A DNA stretch of 64,000 nt from JANLQX01 sp031418775 (lineage in GTDB: Bacteria > Actinomycetota > Acidimicrobiia > Acidimicrobiales > JANYDT01): assembly GCA_031418775.1 (NCBI GenBank), contig JANOJN010000190.1, positions 1-64,000 on the forward strand, in the 5' to 3' direction. Under the pieces are notes generated by a model. The model was given only the letters and a program-made list of their open reading frames with translations, ran no database searches and was not told where the DNA came from. This document shows positions 8,158-16,710 of the stretch, one piece after another; position 1 is the stretch's first letter; each line of letters begins with the position of its first letter. A program made the position numbers and the translations under genes.

Positions 8158-9048
8158 CTAGCTCGATCGGCTTGTGTCGTCGAGGAAACGGACGACAGCG
8201 TCATTGAAGAGGTCGTTGCGGTCTCCGGCAACCATGTGCCCTGCGCCGGCCACGTCGACGAGCTGCGCATGCGGGGTGAGTGACAGGAAGTGCCGCGCCC
8301 CTTCCTCGCTGAGCAGATCACTCGTGCGCCCGCGAACGAGCAGCGTGGGCACGGTGAGACGGCGAGCGGCCTCTTCGAATCGGTCGGCGTCGGTCAAGGT
8401 CGAGCGAGTCTCTTCGATGCTGCCCAGACGACCGCTGATGAACCGTGGATCCCAGTGCCAGAACCAGCGACCGTCAGCGCGCTGACGAAGGTTCTTCCGA
8501 AGCCCGGAGAGATCTGAGGGCCGCGGTCGATGCGGGTTGTACGCCGCGATGGCGTCGGCCACGTCGTCGAGCGACCCGAAGCCGTGGTCCATGTTCGCCA
8601 TCATGAAGGAGCCGATGCGATTGCGCCCCTGCTCTTCGAGTCTCGGGGCCACGTCGACCAGCACAAGGGTACGGGCGACGCGACCTCCGTCGTCGGCTTC
8701 GCCGACGGCAGTCAGTGACGACAGGCCGCCGAGCGACGCGCCGACGAGAACCGGCGGCTCTTGCAAGCTCTCGGCGATGGCGAGCACATCCGCAGCGAAC
8801 GCATCCATCGTGTAATCGCCGTCGGCGGCCCACTCGCTCTCGCCATGGCCGCGCAGATCGACCGTGTGAGCGAACCATCCTCGACGGGCGAGCACATCGA
8901 GCGTGGTTCCCCAGGCGTGGCGGGTCTGTCCTCCGCCGTGCAGGAGAACGACCGGCGGACTCGCCGGGTCGCCGGCCACGTCAGCGGCGAGTCGAATACC
9001 GTTGCTTCCGATCAGGTCGATGCGTCGCGGTTCGAGATGATCGGTCAT
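8158..9048 (-). CDS. Alpha/beta hydrolase
   Basis: A serine hydrolase of about 296 residues. The oxyanion 'LLHGGGQTRHAW', nucleophile elbow 'GASLGG', catalytic Asp in 'RGRTSDLL' and His in 'GAGHMVAG' are all present. Similarity is to general esterase/haloperoxidase-like hydrolases; the substrate is unknown. The ATG at 9046-9048 (MTDHLEPRRI) is preferred over one 17 codons upstream because the family region begins there. It converges with the racemase gene, 45 bases apart. Confidence 0.87.
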   Translation of the reverse strand: MTDHLEPRRIDLIGSNGIRLAADVAGDPASPPVVLLHGGGQTRHAWGTTLDVLARRGWFAHTVDLRGHGESEWAADGDYTMDAFAADVLAIAESLQEPPVLVGASLGGLSSLTAVGEADDGGRVARTLVLVDVAPRLEEQGRNRIGSFMMANMDHGFGSLDDVADAIAAYNPHRPRPSDLSGLRKNLRQRADGRWFWHWDPRFISGRLGSIEETRSTLTDADRFEEAARRLTVPTLLVRGRTSDLLSEEGARHFLSLTPHAQLVDVAGAGHMVAGDRNDLFNDAVVRFLDDTSRSS

Positions 9049-9239
9049 CGCATCTCCGGTCGTGTCGGGTTCATGACCCAAGCGAGCGTACCCGTGCACG
9101 TGATCCCTGGACCGGGGACCTTCCGTTCGGGGGTGCCGGATCGAGCGGTGAGCGCCATCGATATCGCGCCGCGCTGCATTCCGAAGACCAGCCGTACAAC
9201 CCGCGAGTCGCGTTGACGCCGACCGACGAGCCGTGAGGT

Positions 9240-9312
9240 CCGACGCAGGAGCGAGGGCTCGGCACGACGAGTTCGACTCGCGTCGTCCTGCCGCTCGGTC
9301 GGCCGAGATGAA
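9240..9312 (+). pseudogene. Fragment resembling the N-terminus of the PPOX gene at 10534
   Basis: In the plus frame this stretch encodes 'GARARHDEFDSRRPAARSAE', close to 'GARALQDEFDSRRLADRLAE' of the intact gene 1.3 kb downstream, with matching DNA. After about 25 codons the similarity stops and no longer reading frame follows. It looks like a leftover of a duplication or rearrangement. It occupies the otherwise gene-free 9049-9357 interval. Confidence 0.5.
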
Positions 9313-9357
9313 GGTGAGTTCGGCGTTCTGGCCCGGAAGTGCCGCCCGATCGGTGCC

Positions 9358-10365
9358 TCAGAGCCAGTCGCGCTTGCGGAAGGCGACGTACAGCGAGCCG
9401 GACAGCACGACGATCAGCACGATCGCCGCGACCACACCGCTGGTGCGACCGGCGCCCGGATACGGAACGTTCATGCCGTAGAAGCCGGTGACGAGTGTCG
9501 GGACGGCGATGATCGCCGCCCAGCTCGTCACCATCTTCATGGACTGGTTCTGGCGGTAGTCACGCAGGCTGAGGTTGGTCTCGACGATCGTGCTGACCAG
9601 GTCGCGCAGGGCCTCGGTCGACTCGCTGACCCGGAGGATGTGGTCGTAAACGTCCTGGAAGTAGGGGTAGAGCTCTTCGGGCACGGTGCGGTTCTCGTGT
9701 CGCATCAGCGCACTGACCGCCTCACGCATGGGGACGGCCAGGCGATGGAAACGAACGAGCGCTTGGCGCATCATGAACCATGCGCGCTGCTCGGTCGCGT
9801 TGAGCGGCTTACCGGAGAAGATCTGCTCGCTCAGGTCTTCGAAGAACTCGTCGAAGGCCTCGATCGCATTGAAGTACCCGTCGACGACGAGATCAAGGAT
9901 CCCGTAGAGCAGGAAGCTGACGCCATGCCGAGCGAGGTCCACGGATCGGGCCGCACGCTGACGGGCGGCCTCCATGTCGACCGAGGGCGCAGGGTGGTCA
10001 TGGTCGTCCGACGGCTTGCGGACCGTGACGAGCCAGCGTTCGCCGACGAAGGCGTCGATCTCGGAACGGACGAGCTGTTTTCGCTCACGGTCGACGTGCA
10101 CGGCATGGGTGACGAGGAACATGTGGGTGCCGTAGTGGTCGAGCTTGGGCCGCTGATGTTCCCCGAGGACGTCTTCGACGGCGAGCTCATGGAGCCCGAG
10201 GCAGGCCGAAACCGCCTCGAGCTGGGCAGCGTCCGCGTCGGTGATGTCGATCCACACGACCATTCCTGAAGCGAGCGCGGACCCGACATCGTCGAGTGCC
10301 GTCTCGGTCCCTTGCGTGTCAGCACCTGGCACGCCATCGCGGTAGGTCCAGACGCGTGCGGTCAC
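9358..10365 (-). CDS. corA: CorA-type magnesium/cobalt transporter
   Basis: A 335-residue membrane channel of the CorA family. The large N-terminal cytoplasmic domain holds 'HELAVEDVLGEHQRPKLDHY', typical of CorA. It is followed by a long helix and two C-terminal membrane segments, the first ending in the selectivity motif 'YGMNVPYPG'. It lets Mg2+ (or Co2+/Zn2+) cross the membrane. The GTG at 10363-10365 gives a usual length. The reading frame stays open upstream across the PPOX gene, but that part is antisense and has no CorA similarity. Confidence 0.93.
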   Translation of the reverse strand: MTARVWTYRDGVPGADTQGTETALDDVGSALASGMVVWIDITDADAAQLEAVSACLGLHELAVEDVLGEHQRPKLDHYGTHMFLVTHAVHVDRERKQLVRSEIDAFVGERWLVTVRKPSDDHDHPAPSVDMEAARQRAARSVDLARHGVSFLLYGILDLVVDGYFNAIEAFDEFFEDLSEQIFSGKPLNATEQRAWFMMRQALVRFHRLAVPMREAVSALMRHENRTVPEELYPYFQDVYDHILRVSESTEALRDLVSTIVETNLSLRDYRQNQSMKMVTSWAAIIAVPTLVTGFYGMNVPYPGAGRTSGVVAAIVLIVVLSGSLYVAFRKRDWL

Positions 10366-10533
10366 TTCGGCGACGTTACGCCCTCTGACACTCGGCCGTG
10401 CGACAACTCCCACCAGCTCTCCCGGCCGTTGAATGTCACGACGCACGTCTGTCAGGGGCTCGGCCGCTGGCAAGCGCAGCGCCGGGAGAGCCTCCCCCGA
10501 GCGGCGCCGCGACGTTCGCCGTACAGTACGCAT

Positions 10534-11169
10534 ATGGCGCTCGATCGGGACCGACCCGGCACGATGTACGGCGCGGGAGCGCGGGCTCTGCAGGACGAGT
10601 TCGACTCCCGCCGTCTGGCCGATCGGCTGGCGGAGGTGACGCTCCACGGCGAACTCGATGCAGGCGACATCGCGCTCGTCGCGGACCAGGCCGCAGTGTG
10701 GGTGTCGACCGTCGATGCCGACGGTTGGCCCGACGTCTCCTATAAAGGCGGTGAGCCCGGCTTCGTCCGGGTGGTGAGTCCGGTCGAACTGCGCGTACCG
10801 ATCTTCAACGGGAACGGCATGTGGCGGACGTTGGGGAACATCCGCGATAACGGGCGGGTCGCTCTGCTCTTCGTTGACCAGCAGCGTCCGTGGCGGATGC
10901 GCGTGCACGGCACCGGGACCGTGCTCACCGATCACGACTCCGTCGCGGCGTTCACCGAAGCTGAAGCCGTGCTCGTGATCCGAGTTGCCCGCGTGTTCCC
11001 GAACTGCGGCCGCTACATCCATCAGAACGGCGAGATCTCCGCCTACGTCCCTCGGGCCGGACAGGTCACGCCGATTCCGGACTGGAAACGTCTGCCGGTC
11101 CTCAACGAGGTTCTCCCGGCGAGCGACCCGGCACGCACGGTCGACCCGGCCCAGGACGCCCTCCGATGA
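10534..11169 (+). CDS. Pyridoxamine 5'-phosphate oxidase family (PPOX) protein
   Basis: A 211-residue split-barrel flavin (FMN or F420) binding protein. The core 'ALVADQAAVWVSTVDADGWPDVSYKGG' and 'RVALLFVDQQRPWRMRVHGTG' follow the PPOX fold, and 'PNCGRYIH' near the C-terminus is common in this subgroup. It probably reduces or oxidises a small compound; the substrate is unknown. It overlaps the alcohol dehydrogenase remnant by four bases (ATGA). A broken copy of its N-terminus lies at 9240-9312. Confidence 0.85.
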   Translation: MALDRDRPGTMYGAGARALQDEFDSRRLADRLAEVTLHGELDAGDIALVADQAAVWVSTVDADGWPDVSYKGGEPGFVRVVSPVELRVPIFNGNGMWRTLGNIRDNGRVALLFVDQQRPWRMRVHGTGTVLTDHDSVAAFTEAEAVLVIRVARVFPNCGRYIHQNGEISAYVPRAGQVTPIPDWKRLPVLNEVLPASDPARTVDPAQDALR

Positions 11170-12248
11170 CCGGCACCCCATCCACCGAACACCAGGCGGT
11201 GGTCACCAACGGCCACGGCGGGATCCGGCTCGAGACGGTGTCGCTCCGGCGACCCGGTGCGGGCGAGGTGGAACTCGAACTCGTTGCCTCCGTGGTGTGC
11301 CACACCGACCTCGACTCGCTCACGTTGGGCCGCGAGCTCGTCGTGGGGCACGAGGGTGCCGGGATCGTGCGACACGTCGGCGAAGGAGTCGACCTCGACG
11401 TGGGAACGCGAGCGGTTCTCAACTGGGCGATGCCGTGCGGTCAGTGCTTCCAGTGCTCCGAGGGGCGACAGAACATCTGCGAGAAGCGTGACCATGGCGA
11501 CCATCTGTCCACCACGACGCGTCTCGGTGACCACTACGTCCCGCGCTCGTTCTCGCTGGGCAGATGAGCACCGGCACCGTGGTCCCGGCCTCAGCGGTGG
11601 TTCCGATCGATGTCGAGATCCCCTTCACGTCGGCGTGCATCGTCGGGTGTGGGGTGATGACCGGGTACGGTTCGGTCGTCAACGCGGCCAGGGTCACGCC
11701 GGGGAGCCCATGGTCGTGCTCGGGTGCTGTGGTGTGGGCCTCAACGTCGTGCAGGCCGGGGTCCTCGCAGGTGCGAGTTCGGTGATCGCCGTGGATCGTT
11801 CCGTCAGCCGGCTCCGCATGGCCGCGACGTTCGGTGCCACCACATGCATCCATGTCGCCGACGGCACGATTGACGACGCGTGCTCCAGGTGCGTGCGCTG
11901 TGTGGCGGGCGCTGCGCCGACTATGCCTTCGAGTGCACCGGTGTGCCTCAACTCGCCATGGCCCCGTTGGCCTTCGTCCGCGATGCCGGAATCGCCGTGC
12001 AGGTGAGCGGGAACGAGACATCCGCGATGGTCGACCTTCGCCTGTTCGAGTGGGACAAGACGTACATCAACCCGCTGTACGGGCAGTGTCGTCCGAGCAT
12101 CGACATTCCGAAGATCCTGCATCTCTATGCCACGGGCCGCCTTCGCCTCGACGAGCTCGCCGTGGAGCGCTTCTCGCTTCGCGACGCAGCAGTGGCCATC
12201 GCTGCCGTGCGTGCCGGCGAGGTGACGAAGGCGGTGCTCGAGCTGTGA
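11166..12248 (+). pseudogene. Zinc-dependent alcohol dehydrogenase, broken by three frameshifts
   Basis: Consecutive pieces of one medium-chain zinc alcohol dehydrogenase fall in three frames. 11166-11567 holds the catalytic domain with 'GHEGAG' and the structural-zinc 'CGQCFQCSEGRQNIC'. 11564 to about 11710 holds 'CGVMTGYGSVVN'. About 11707-11880 holds the NAD-binding 'VVLGCCGVGLNVVQAG'. 11880-12248 holds the C-terminus. Each step fits a single-base deletion. The family resembles S-(hydroxymethyl)thiol (formaldehyde) dehydrogenases. As read, no functional enzyme is made. Sequencing error would need three separate deletions. Confidence 0.8.
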
Positions 12249-12669
12249 CGTCGGTGCTGTTCGAGGCGAGCGCCGGTCGTGAACTGCTTCCCGGGGTTCG
12301 TCATGCGACGGTGCGGAGCGACGCACTCGGGCACCGGGCCGACCTTTCCACCGTGCATGTCCCCGGCACCGTCCCTGCGGCGATGGTCCTCGGGCTCCAA
12401 CGCTTCGGCCACGCCCCGCTCGACGCATCGATCGATGACCGCGATCTGCAACACTGTTGTGCGCAACGAAAGGGCTTCCGCAGCTCGCCCTCGACTGCGG
12501 GATCGACGATTTACTGATCGAGGACAACCGCCGCCTGCACGATGAGCTCACGGCCGGTGGCGTGGCCCACAGCTACGACGAGTCCGAGGGCGCTCACGAG
12601 TGGCCGTACTGGCAGCGTCGGCTTCCCGTTGCGCTGCGCTTCTTCGCTGATCGGCTCAACTCTCAATGA
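12249..12669 (+). pseudogene. Remnant of an esterase (S-formylthiol hydrolase-like)
   Basis: The last part (about 12457-12669) encodes 'LPQLALDCGIDDLLIEDNRR' and 'YDESEGAHEWPYWQRRLPVAL', matching the C-terminus of esterase-D/FrmB-type hydrolases including the catalytic Asp and His surroundings. No nucleophile elbow is found, and the preceding ~200 bases are open in another frame with no clear similarity. Its place directly after a formaldehyde-dehydrogenase-like pseudogene fits the common dehydrogenase/formyl-thiol hydrolase pair. It seems to have lost its N-terminal half. Confidence 0.6.
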
Positions 12670-12853
12670 TCACAGCATCGACATCACAGGGGGGTTTGGA
12701 CTCTTGACCTTTTGGATACGTTGGTAAGAAGAAGTTCGCAGAAGCGGAGCGCCTCGTCGATGATTCGACGACTACGTTGCTGTCGGCGTCGACTTTCACG
12801 TACGTCGATTCTCCGTTCGCCGGCGTTCAACAGAGTGATCGGCAGACCAACAG

Positions 12854-14998
12854 ATGCGCAAGAACAAACGCTCACAGGACGAGGAAGTCGATACGTTTGA
12901 CCTCGATCAGGTTGGCTCGTGGGTGCTCGACGCGCTTCCACGTGCCGTGGTCGTGTCGGACCTCAATGGACGGATTGTCGGTTGGAACAGCCGAGCGGAA
13001 ATCACGTTCGGTCGAAGTCGGACGGAGGTGCTCGGGTCGGCCTACGACACGATCGTCTCGAAAGAGAATCGGGCGCGGGCTCAGGCGCTGAGGGCGCTGG
13101 TGCTCAGCGGAGATCGCTGGAGCGGAGAGTCAGTCGTGCAGCTGGCCGACGGCACCACGAGACACCTGTTCTCGTTTCTCGCACCGCTGCGCGATAGCGC
13201 CGGTCAGGTGATCGGCGTGGTGAGCGCCGCTGAGGACCTGAGTGAGCAGCGGGCGCTCAAGAAGCAGGCAACTGACCTTGCTGACCACCTCGTGCTCGCC
13301 CTCGTAGCAGGACAGCTCGGAACCTGGAGATGGGACCTGCGTACCGGGGAAACGACGTGGGATCACGTCGCCGAGGCCTTGTTCGGGTTCGAACCGGGAG
13401 GTTTCGACGGCACGTACGACACATGGGTATCGCTCCTGCATCCCGAGGACCGCGAGGCGACGCTCGCCAGCGTCGCAGACGCAATCGCCAACAAGGCCAG
13501 CTACGAGGTCTCCCACCGGGTGGTTTGGCCGGACGGAAGTGTGCACTGGCTGCGGGGACGCGGCCAGGTGACGCTCGACGGGGACGGTCGGGTGACCGGC
13601 AGCATTGGTTGCGTAGGTGACGACACCACACGCAGGACGAACGAGATCGACGCGGAGCGTCGTACCGTTGAGGCCGAGCAGCGGGCGATATCGGAGAGGG
13701 TGCAGCGCGAGCGCATCGAATTCCTCAGCGCGCTGAATGATGCCGCGCTGAGCGCGACCGACCACCGCGAGCTCATGCGTGCGACAGCAGCCGCGGCGGT
13801 GCCGCGGCTTGGCGACTGGTGCGCTGTCTCCTACCTCACGCACCCCGGCATGCCACCGGAGACCGAGATCGTGCATTCCGACCCCGCACGAGTCGATTGG
13901 GCGCGCGAGTTGCAGTTGCGCTACCCGTACGACCCCGACGCGACGTCGGGTGTTGCTGCGGTGATGCGTACCGGCATCACTGAGCACGTCGAGCTCTTGA
14001 CTTCCGAGCTGATCGATCGCGCGCTCGAAGGCTCCTCCTATTCGGACATCGACGAGCTCCGCAAGGTGATCACCGACCTGGGAATCACCAGTGCCATCAC
14101 CGTGCCTCTGGTGACCCGCCACGGTGTGGTCGGTGCCATCCAGTTCGTCACTGCGGAGTCGCGCCGTCGATATGGCGCTGACGACGTTGCGCTTGCCGAG
14201 GCTGCCGCGGGTCGAATTGCGGATGCGATCAACAACGCGTGGATGAGCGACCACCAACACGACGTTTCCGCGAAGCTGCAGGCGGCGCTCTTGCCGGCGA
14301 CGCTCCCTGCGATCGAGGGCCTCGAGGTTGCGGTCCGCTACCGGGCGGGTGCGAGTATGGCCGTGGGGGGAGACTTCTACGACGTGTTCCGGCTCGGCCC
14401 GAACCGATGGGCCCTGGCGATCGGCGACGTGTGCGGCACTGGACCGGACGCTGCCTCCGTCACGGGGAAGGCCCGTCACACGATCCGCGCCGCTGCGACG
14501 CACGGTGTTGCGGCGCCCGACGTCATGGAATGGCTGAACGACGCGATCATCGCCGGGGAACAAGGTCTGTTCTGCACGGCCGTGTACGGGACGCTCGATC
14601 GGCTCGATGGAGGACGCTGGCGCCTGACGACCATCAGTGCAGGCCATCCGCTCCCCGTGCTGCGCACTGCCGGAGGGTCTGTGGATCATGTCGGGGTCCC
14701 GGGAACGCTCCTCGGCGTTCTCCCCGAGCTCGAGGTGACACCGACCGAGACGATCCTCGGCGGCGGTGACACCATCGTGCTCTACACCGACGGAATCACC
14801 GATGTCCGACCCCCGTTCGCTCTTGATGAAGCCGAGCTCCTCGAGCTCGTTCGAAAGTCCTGCGATGGTGCCACCGACGCCGACGCGATGGCGTCGAACT
14901 TGATCGCAGAGATTGAGAAAGTGCTCCCGATCCACGAACGCAACGATGACCTCGCGATCGTGGTCCTCAGAGTCGCCGGCGTCGCAACCGGAGCGTGA
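12854..14998 (+). CDS. PAS-PAS-GAF-PP2C (SpoIIE/RsbU-type) serine phosphatase
   Basis: A 714-residue soluble sensor phosphatase. Two PAS domains (about 20-135 and 150-270) are followed by a short coiled linker, a GAF domain (about 290-470) and a C-terminal PP2C/SpoIIE domain (about 480-705). The last has 'GGDFYDVF', 'IGDVCGTGPDAA' and 'LYTDGITD' metal-binding motifs. Such proteins dephosphorylate anti-sigma-factor antagonists in partner-switching stress control. No membrane segment is seen, so the signal is intracellular (light, redox or ligand through PAS). No antagonist or sigma factor lies in the window. ATG at 12854. It precedes the fasciclin gene on the same strand. Confidence 0.92.
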   Translation: MRKNKRSQDEEVDTFDLDQVGSWVLDALPRAVVVSDLNGRIVGWNSRAEITFGRSRTEVLGSAYDTIVSKENRARAQALRALVLSGDRWSGESVVQLADGTTRHLFSFLAPLRDSAGQVIGVVSAAEDLSEQRALKKQATDLADHLVLALVAGQLGTWRWDLRTGETTWDHVAEALFGFEPGGFDGTYDTWVSLLHPEDREATLASVADAIANKASYEVSHRVVWPDGSVHWLRGRGQVTLDGDGRVTGSIGCVGDDTTRRTNEIDAERRTVEAEQRAISERVQRERIEFLSALNDAALSATDHRELMRATAAAAVPRLGDWCAVSYLTHPGMPPETEIVHSDPARVDWARELQLRYPYDPDATSGVAAVMRTGITEHVELLTSELIDRALEGSSYSDIDELRKVITDLGITSAITVPLVTRHGVVGAIQFVTAESRRRYGADDVALAEAAAGRIADAINNAWMSDHQHDVSAKLQAALLPATLPAIEGLEVAVRYRAGASMAVGGDFYDVFRLGPNRWALAIGDVCGTGPDAASVTGKARHTIRAAATHGVAAPDVMEWLNDAIIAGEQGLFCTAVYGTLDRLDGGRWRLTTISAGHPLPVLRTAGGSVDHVGVPGTLLGVLPELEVTPTETILGGGDTIVLYTDGITDVRPPFALDEAELLELVRKSCDGATDADAMASNLIAEIEKVLPIHERNDDLAIVVLRVAGVATGA

Positions 14999-15118
14999 TG
15001 GCTGGCCGGCGGAGCGGCCGCCACGCGGACGCGACCAATCAATTCCGTGGTTTGACGAGCGGTTCCGCGGGTACTGGTCATGGAACGGACGCATCGTTTC
15101 ATGAACAAAGGACACGAC

Positions 15119-15214
15119 ATGGTTTACCGCCCGAGAACGAATCTGGACACGCACTACGACCGGAGCGCTATCGGCAGCGCGAAAGGTGACCCGACGGCGA
15201 GGACAGAGCGATGA
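15119..15214 (+). CDS. Small reading frame coupled to the fasciclin gene
   Basis: A 31-codon frame starting at an ATG preceded by AAAGGA at good spacing. It ends with an ATGA overlap with the next start codon, the layout of translationally coupled genes. The product is hydrophilic and basic (VYRPRTNLDTHYD..., ending GDPTARTER), with no recognised family. It may be a leader that feeds ribosomes to the downstream start rather than a functional protein. Confidence 0.35.
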   Translation: MVYRPRTNLDTHYDRSAIGSAKGDPTARTER

Positions 15215-16545
15215 CCACCGAGATGGTCCCGCCCCCGGCTCCGCTCGCCGTGCGCGTCGCCGAGTTGGACCGCCACGTCCGAGCGCGCGACATCGTTTGG
15301 ATTAGGGAGCAGCACGCTGCGGGTTCACTCGCCTGGCTTGAGCCGCATCTGGGACCGACCGGGTTCACTGCGCTCGGTTCCGCCATCGGGGCCGGAGACC
15401 TGGACCTCGTGAGCCGCCACCTCTCCGCCTTGGGCGACGCCACCACTGTGCTCGACGAGCCGGTCGCCGCATCGACTGTTGGCGCGAAAGTCATTGGTGA
15501 TCCGCTGAGCAGTGCCCTCGATGATCCGACGCTCATCGTTTCTCGTCACGGCGCCGTCCTTCCGGCGGCTGCCGTTCGACGTGAGCGGAACACGCTCGTC
15601 GTCACGGCCATCGTCCTCACACTGCTCGCTGTCGGAGTCGTCGCGTTCCTCTTGCTGCGCAACAGTGACGACAAGACTGCGGACACATCGATCGCAACGG
15701 AGACGATCGCTCCTGAAACGGCGGCGGCAACCACAATTCTCACGCCGGCGCCGATCGTGTCGGAGGCGCCGCTGACCACTGGCGCGATGACCACGCCTAC
15801 CGTCCCTGCGACTGTGCCGCCGAGCGCCACCGTCATCGCAACCATCGCCCCGCCGAAGGTTGTCGCTCCCGCGCCGGTGGTCACGGTACCGTTGCAGGAT
15901 GCCGTGAGCACGGCGTCACGTTCTGCGACCTTCGGGCCGTATCTCGCCATGGTCGACGCCGCCGGGCTGACGAACGAACTGCGGACGATGAAGAACGTGA
16001 CGTTCCTCGTCCCGACCGAGAGCGCATTCGCAGCGTTGCCGACAGACGTGCAGGTCGCCCTCCGGTCACCGTCGAACCGTATCGTATTGGCCCGTATCGT
16101 CCGCTACGGAGTGCTCACCCAGAGTCGCGCGGCTGCGCAGTTGACGCCAGGCGACTACACGACGGTCGAAGGTTCGGCGGTGAACGTAAAGCTTCTGAAT
16201 GGCACCGTGAGAATCAACGACGCCACCATCACCGGCCCAGATGTCAAGGTCGTGAACGGTGTACTACACGCCGTGGATCGGCTCCTTGTCCCGGCGTCGG
16301 TCGACCTCAACGCGCTTGTCCCGAGGGCGGCACCACCGACCGCGGCGCCGGCACGCGTGACCACGGTTGCTCCCACTAGCCCGGCGTCCCCGGTGCCTAC
16401 CCCGGCGCCGGCCACGACCGTTGCGCCCGTGGTGACACCGAGCACGGTGGCGGCAACAACACCGGCCCCCACATCACCGCCGGCGACGAGCGCGCCGACG
16501 ACCCGGGCGCCGACCACCGGGGCGCCAACCACGACGGTCGCCTGA
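15211..16545 (+). CDS. Membrane-anchored fasciclin (FAS1) domain protein
   Basis: A 444-residue protein: a cytoplasmic N-terminal ~125 residues, one membrane helix (about 128-150, 'TLVVTAIVLTLLAVGVVAFLLL'), a Thr/Pro-rich linker, one FAS1 domain (about 230-365) and a long Thr/Pro/Ala-rich tail. The FAS1 domain shows 'TFLVPTESAFAALP' and the final 'VVNGVLHAVDRLLVP' motif. FAS1 domains mediate adhesion or surface contacts outside the cell. The N-terminal part resembles small anti-sigma-like modules only in size and charge; no motif was found. It lies downstream of the SpoIIE-type phosphatase. Confidence 0.85.
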   Translation: MTTEMVPPPAPLAVRVAELDRHVRARDIVWIREQHAAGSLAWLEPHLGPTGFTALGSAIGAGDLDLVSRHLSALGDATTVLDEPVAASTVGAKVIGDPLSSALDDPTLIVSRHGAVLPAAAVRRERNTLVVTAIVLTLLAVGVVAFLLLRNSDDKTADTSIATETIAPETAAATTILTPAPIVSEAPLTTGAMTTPTVPATVPPSATVIATIAPPKVVAPAPVVTVPLQDAVSTASRSATFGPYLAMVDAAGLTNELRTMKNVTFLVPTESAFAALPTDVQVALRSPSNRIVLARIVRYGVLTQSRAAAQLTPGDYTTVEGSAVNVKLLNGTVRINDATITGPDVKVVNGVLHAVDRLLVPASVDLNALVPRAAPPTAAPARVTTVAPTSPASPVPTPAPATTVAPVVTPSTVAATTPAPTSPPATSAPTTRAPTTGAPTTTVA

Positions 16546-16570
16546 CCCACGGTCCGTAGTGCCGACTGCT

Positions 16571-16611
16571 CGGCCATCCATGGGAGTTCCTCGCCTATGG
16601 ATGGATGGCCG
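16571..16611. terminator. Hairpin terminator between convergent genes
   Basis: CGGCCATCCAT (16571-16581) and ATGGATGGCCG (16601-16611) form a perfect 11-base-pair stem with a 19-base loop. It lies between the fasciclin gene and the convergent acyl-CoA synthetase gene. No clear T-run follows on either strand. The 15-base unit TGGATGGCCGGTCGG is repeated in tandem just after it. Confidence 0.5.
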
Positions 16612-16710
16612 GTCGGCTGGATGGCCGGTCGGCGACGGTCACGCCCGGTCTCTTCCGGATCGAGCGGCTGAGATCGGGCCGGGGTCGTTGATCGCGGCGC
16701 CGGGTTAGGG

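Noticed and set aside
9358..11181. Long 607-codon open frame for corA
   Set aside because: The N-terminal ~270 codons are antisense to a good PPOX gene and lack CorA similarity; the CorA family region starts near 10365.
13130..15154. 674-codon frame opposite the phosphatase gene
   Set aside because: It is a low-complexity Arg/His/Gly-rich shadow of the plus-strand PAS-GAF-PP2C gene, with no domain pattern.
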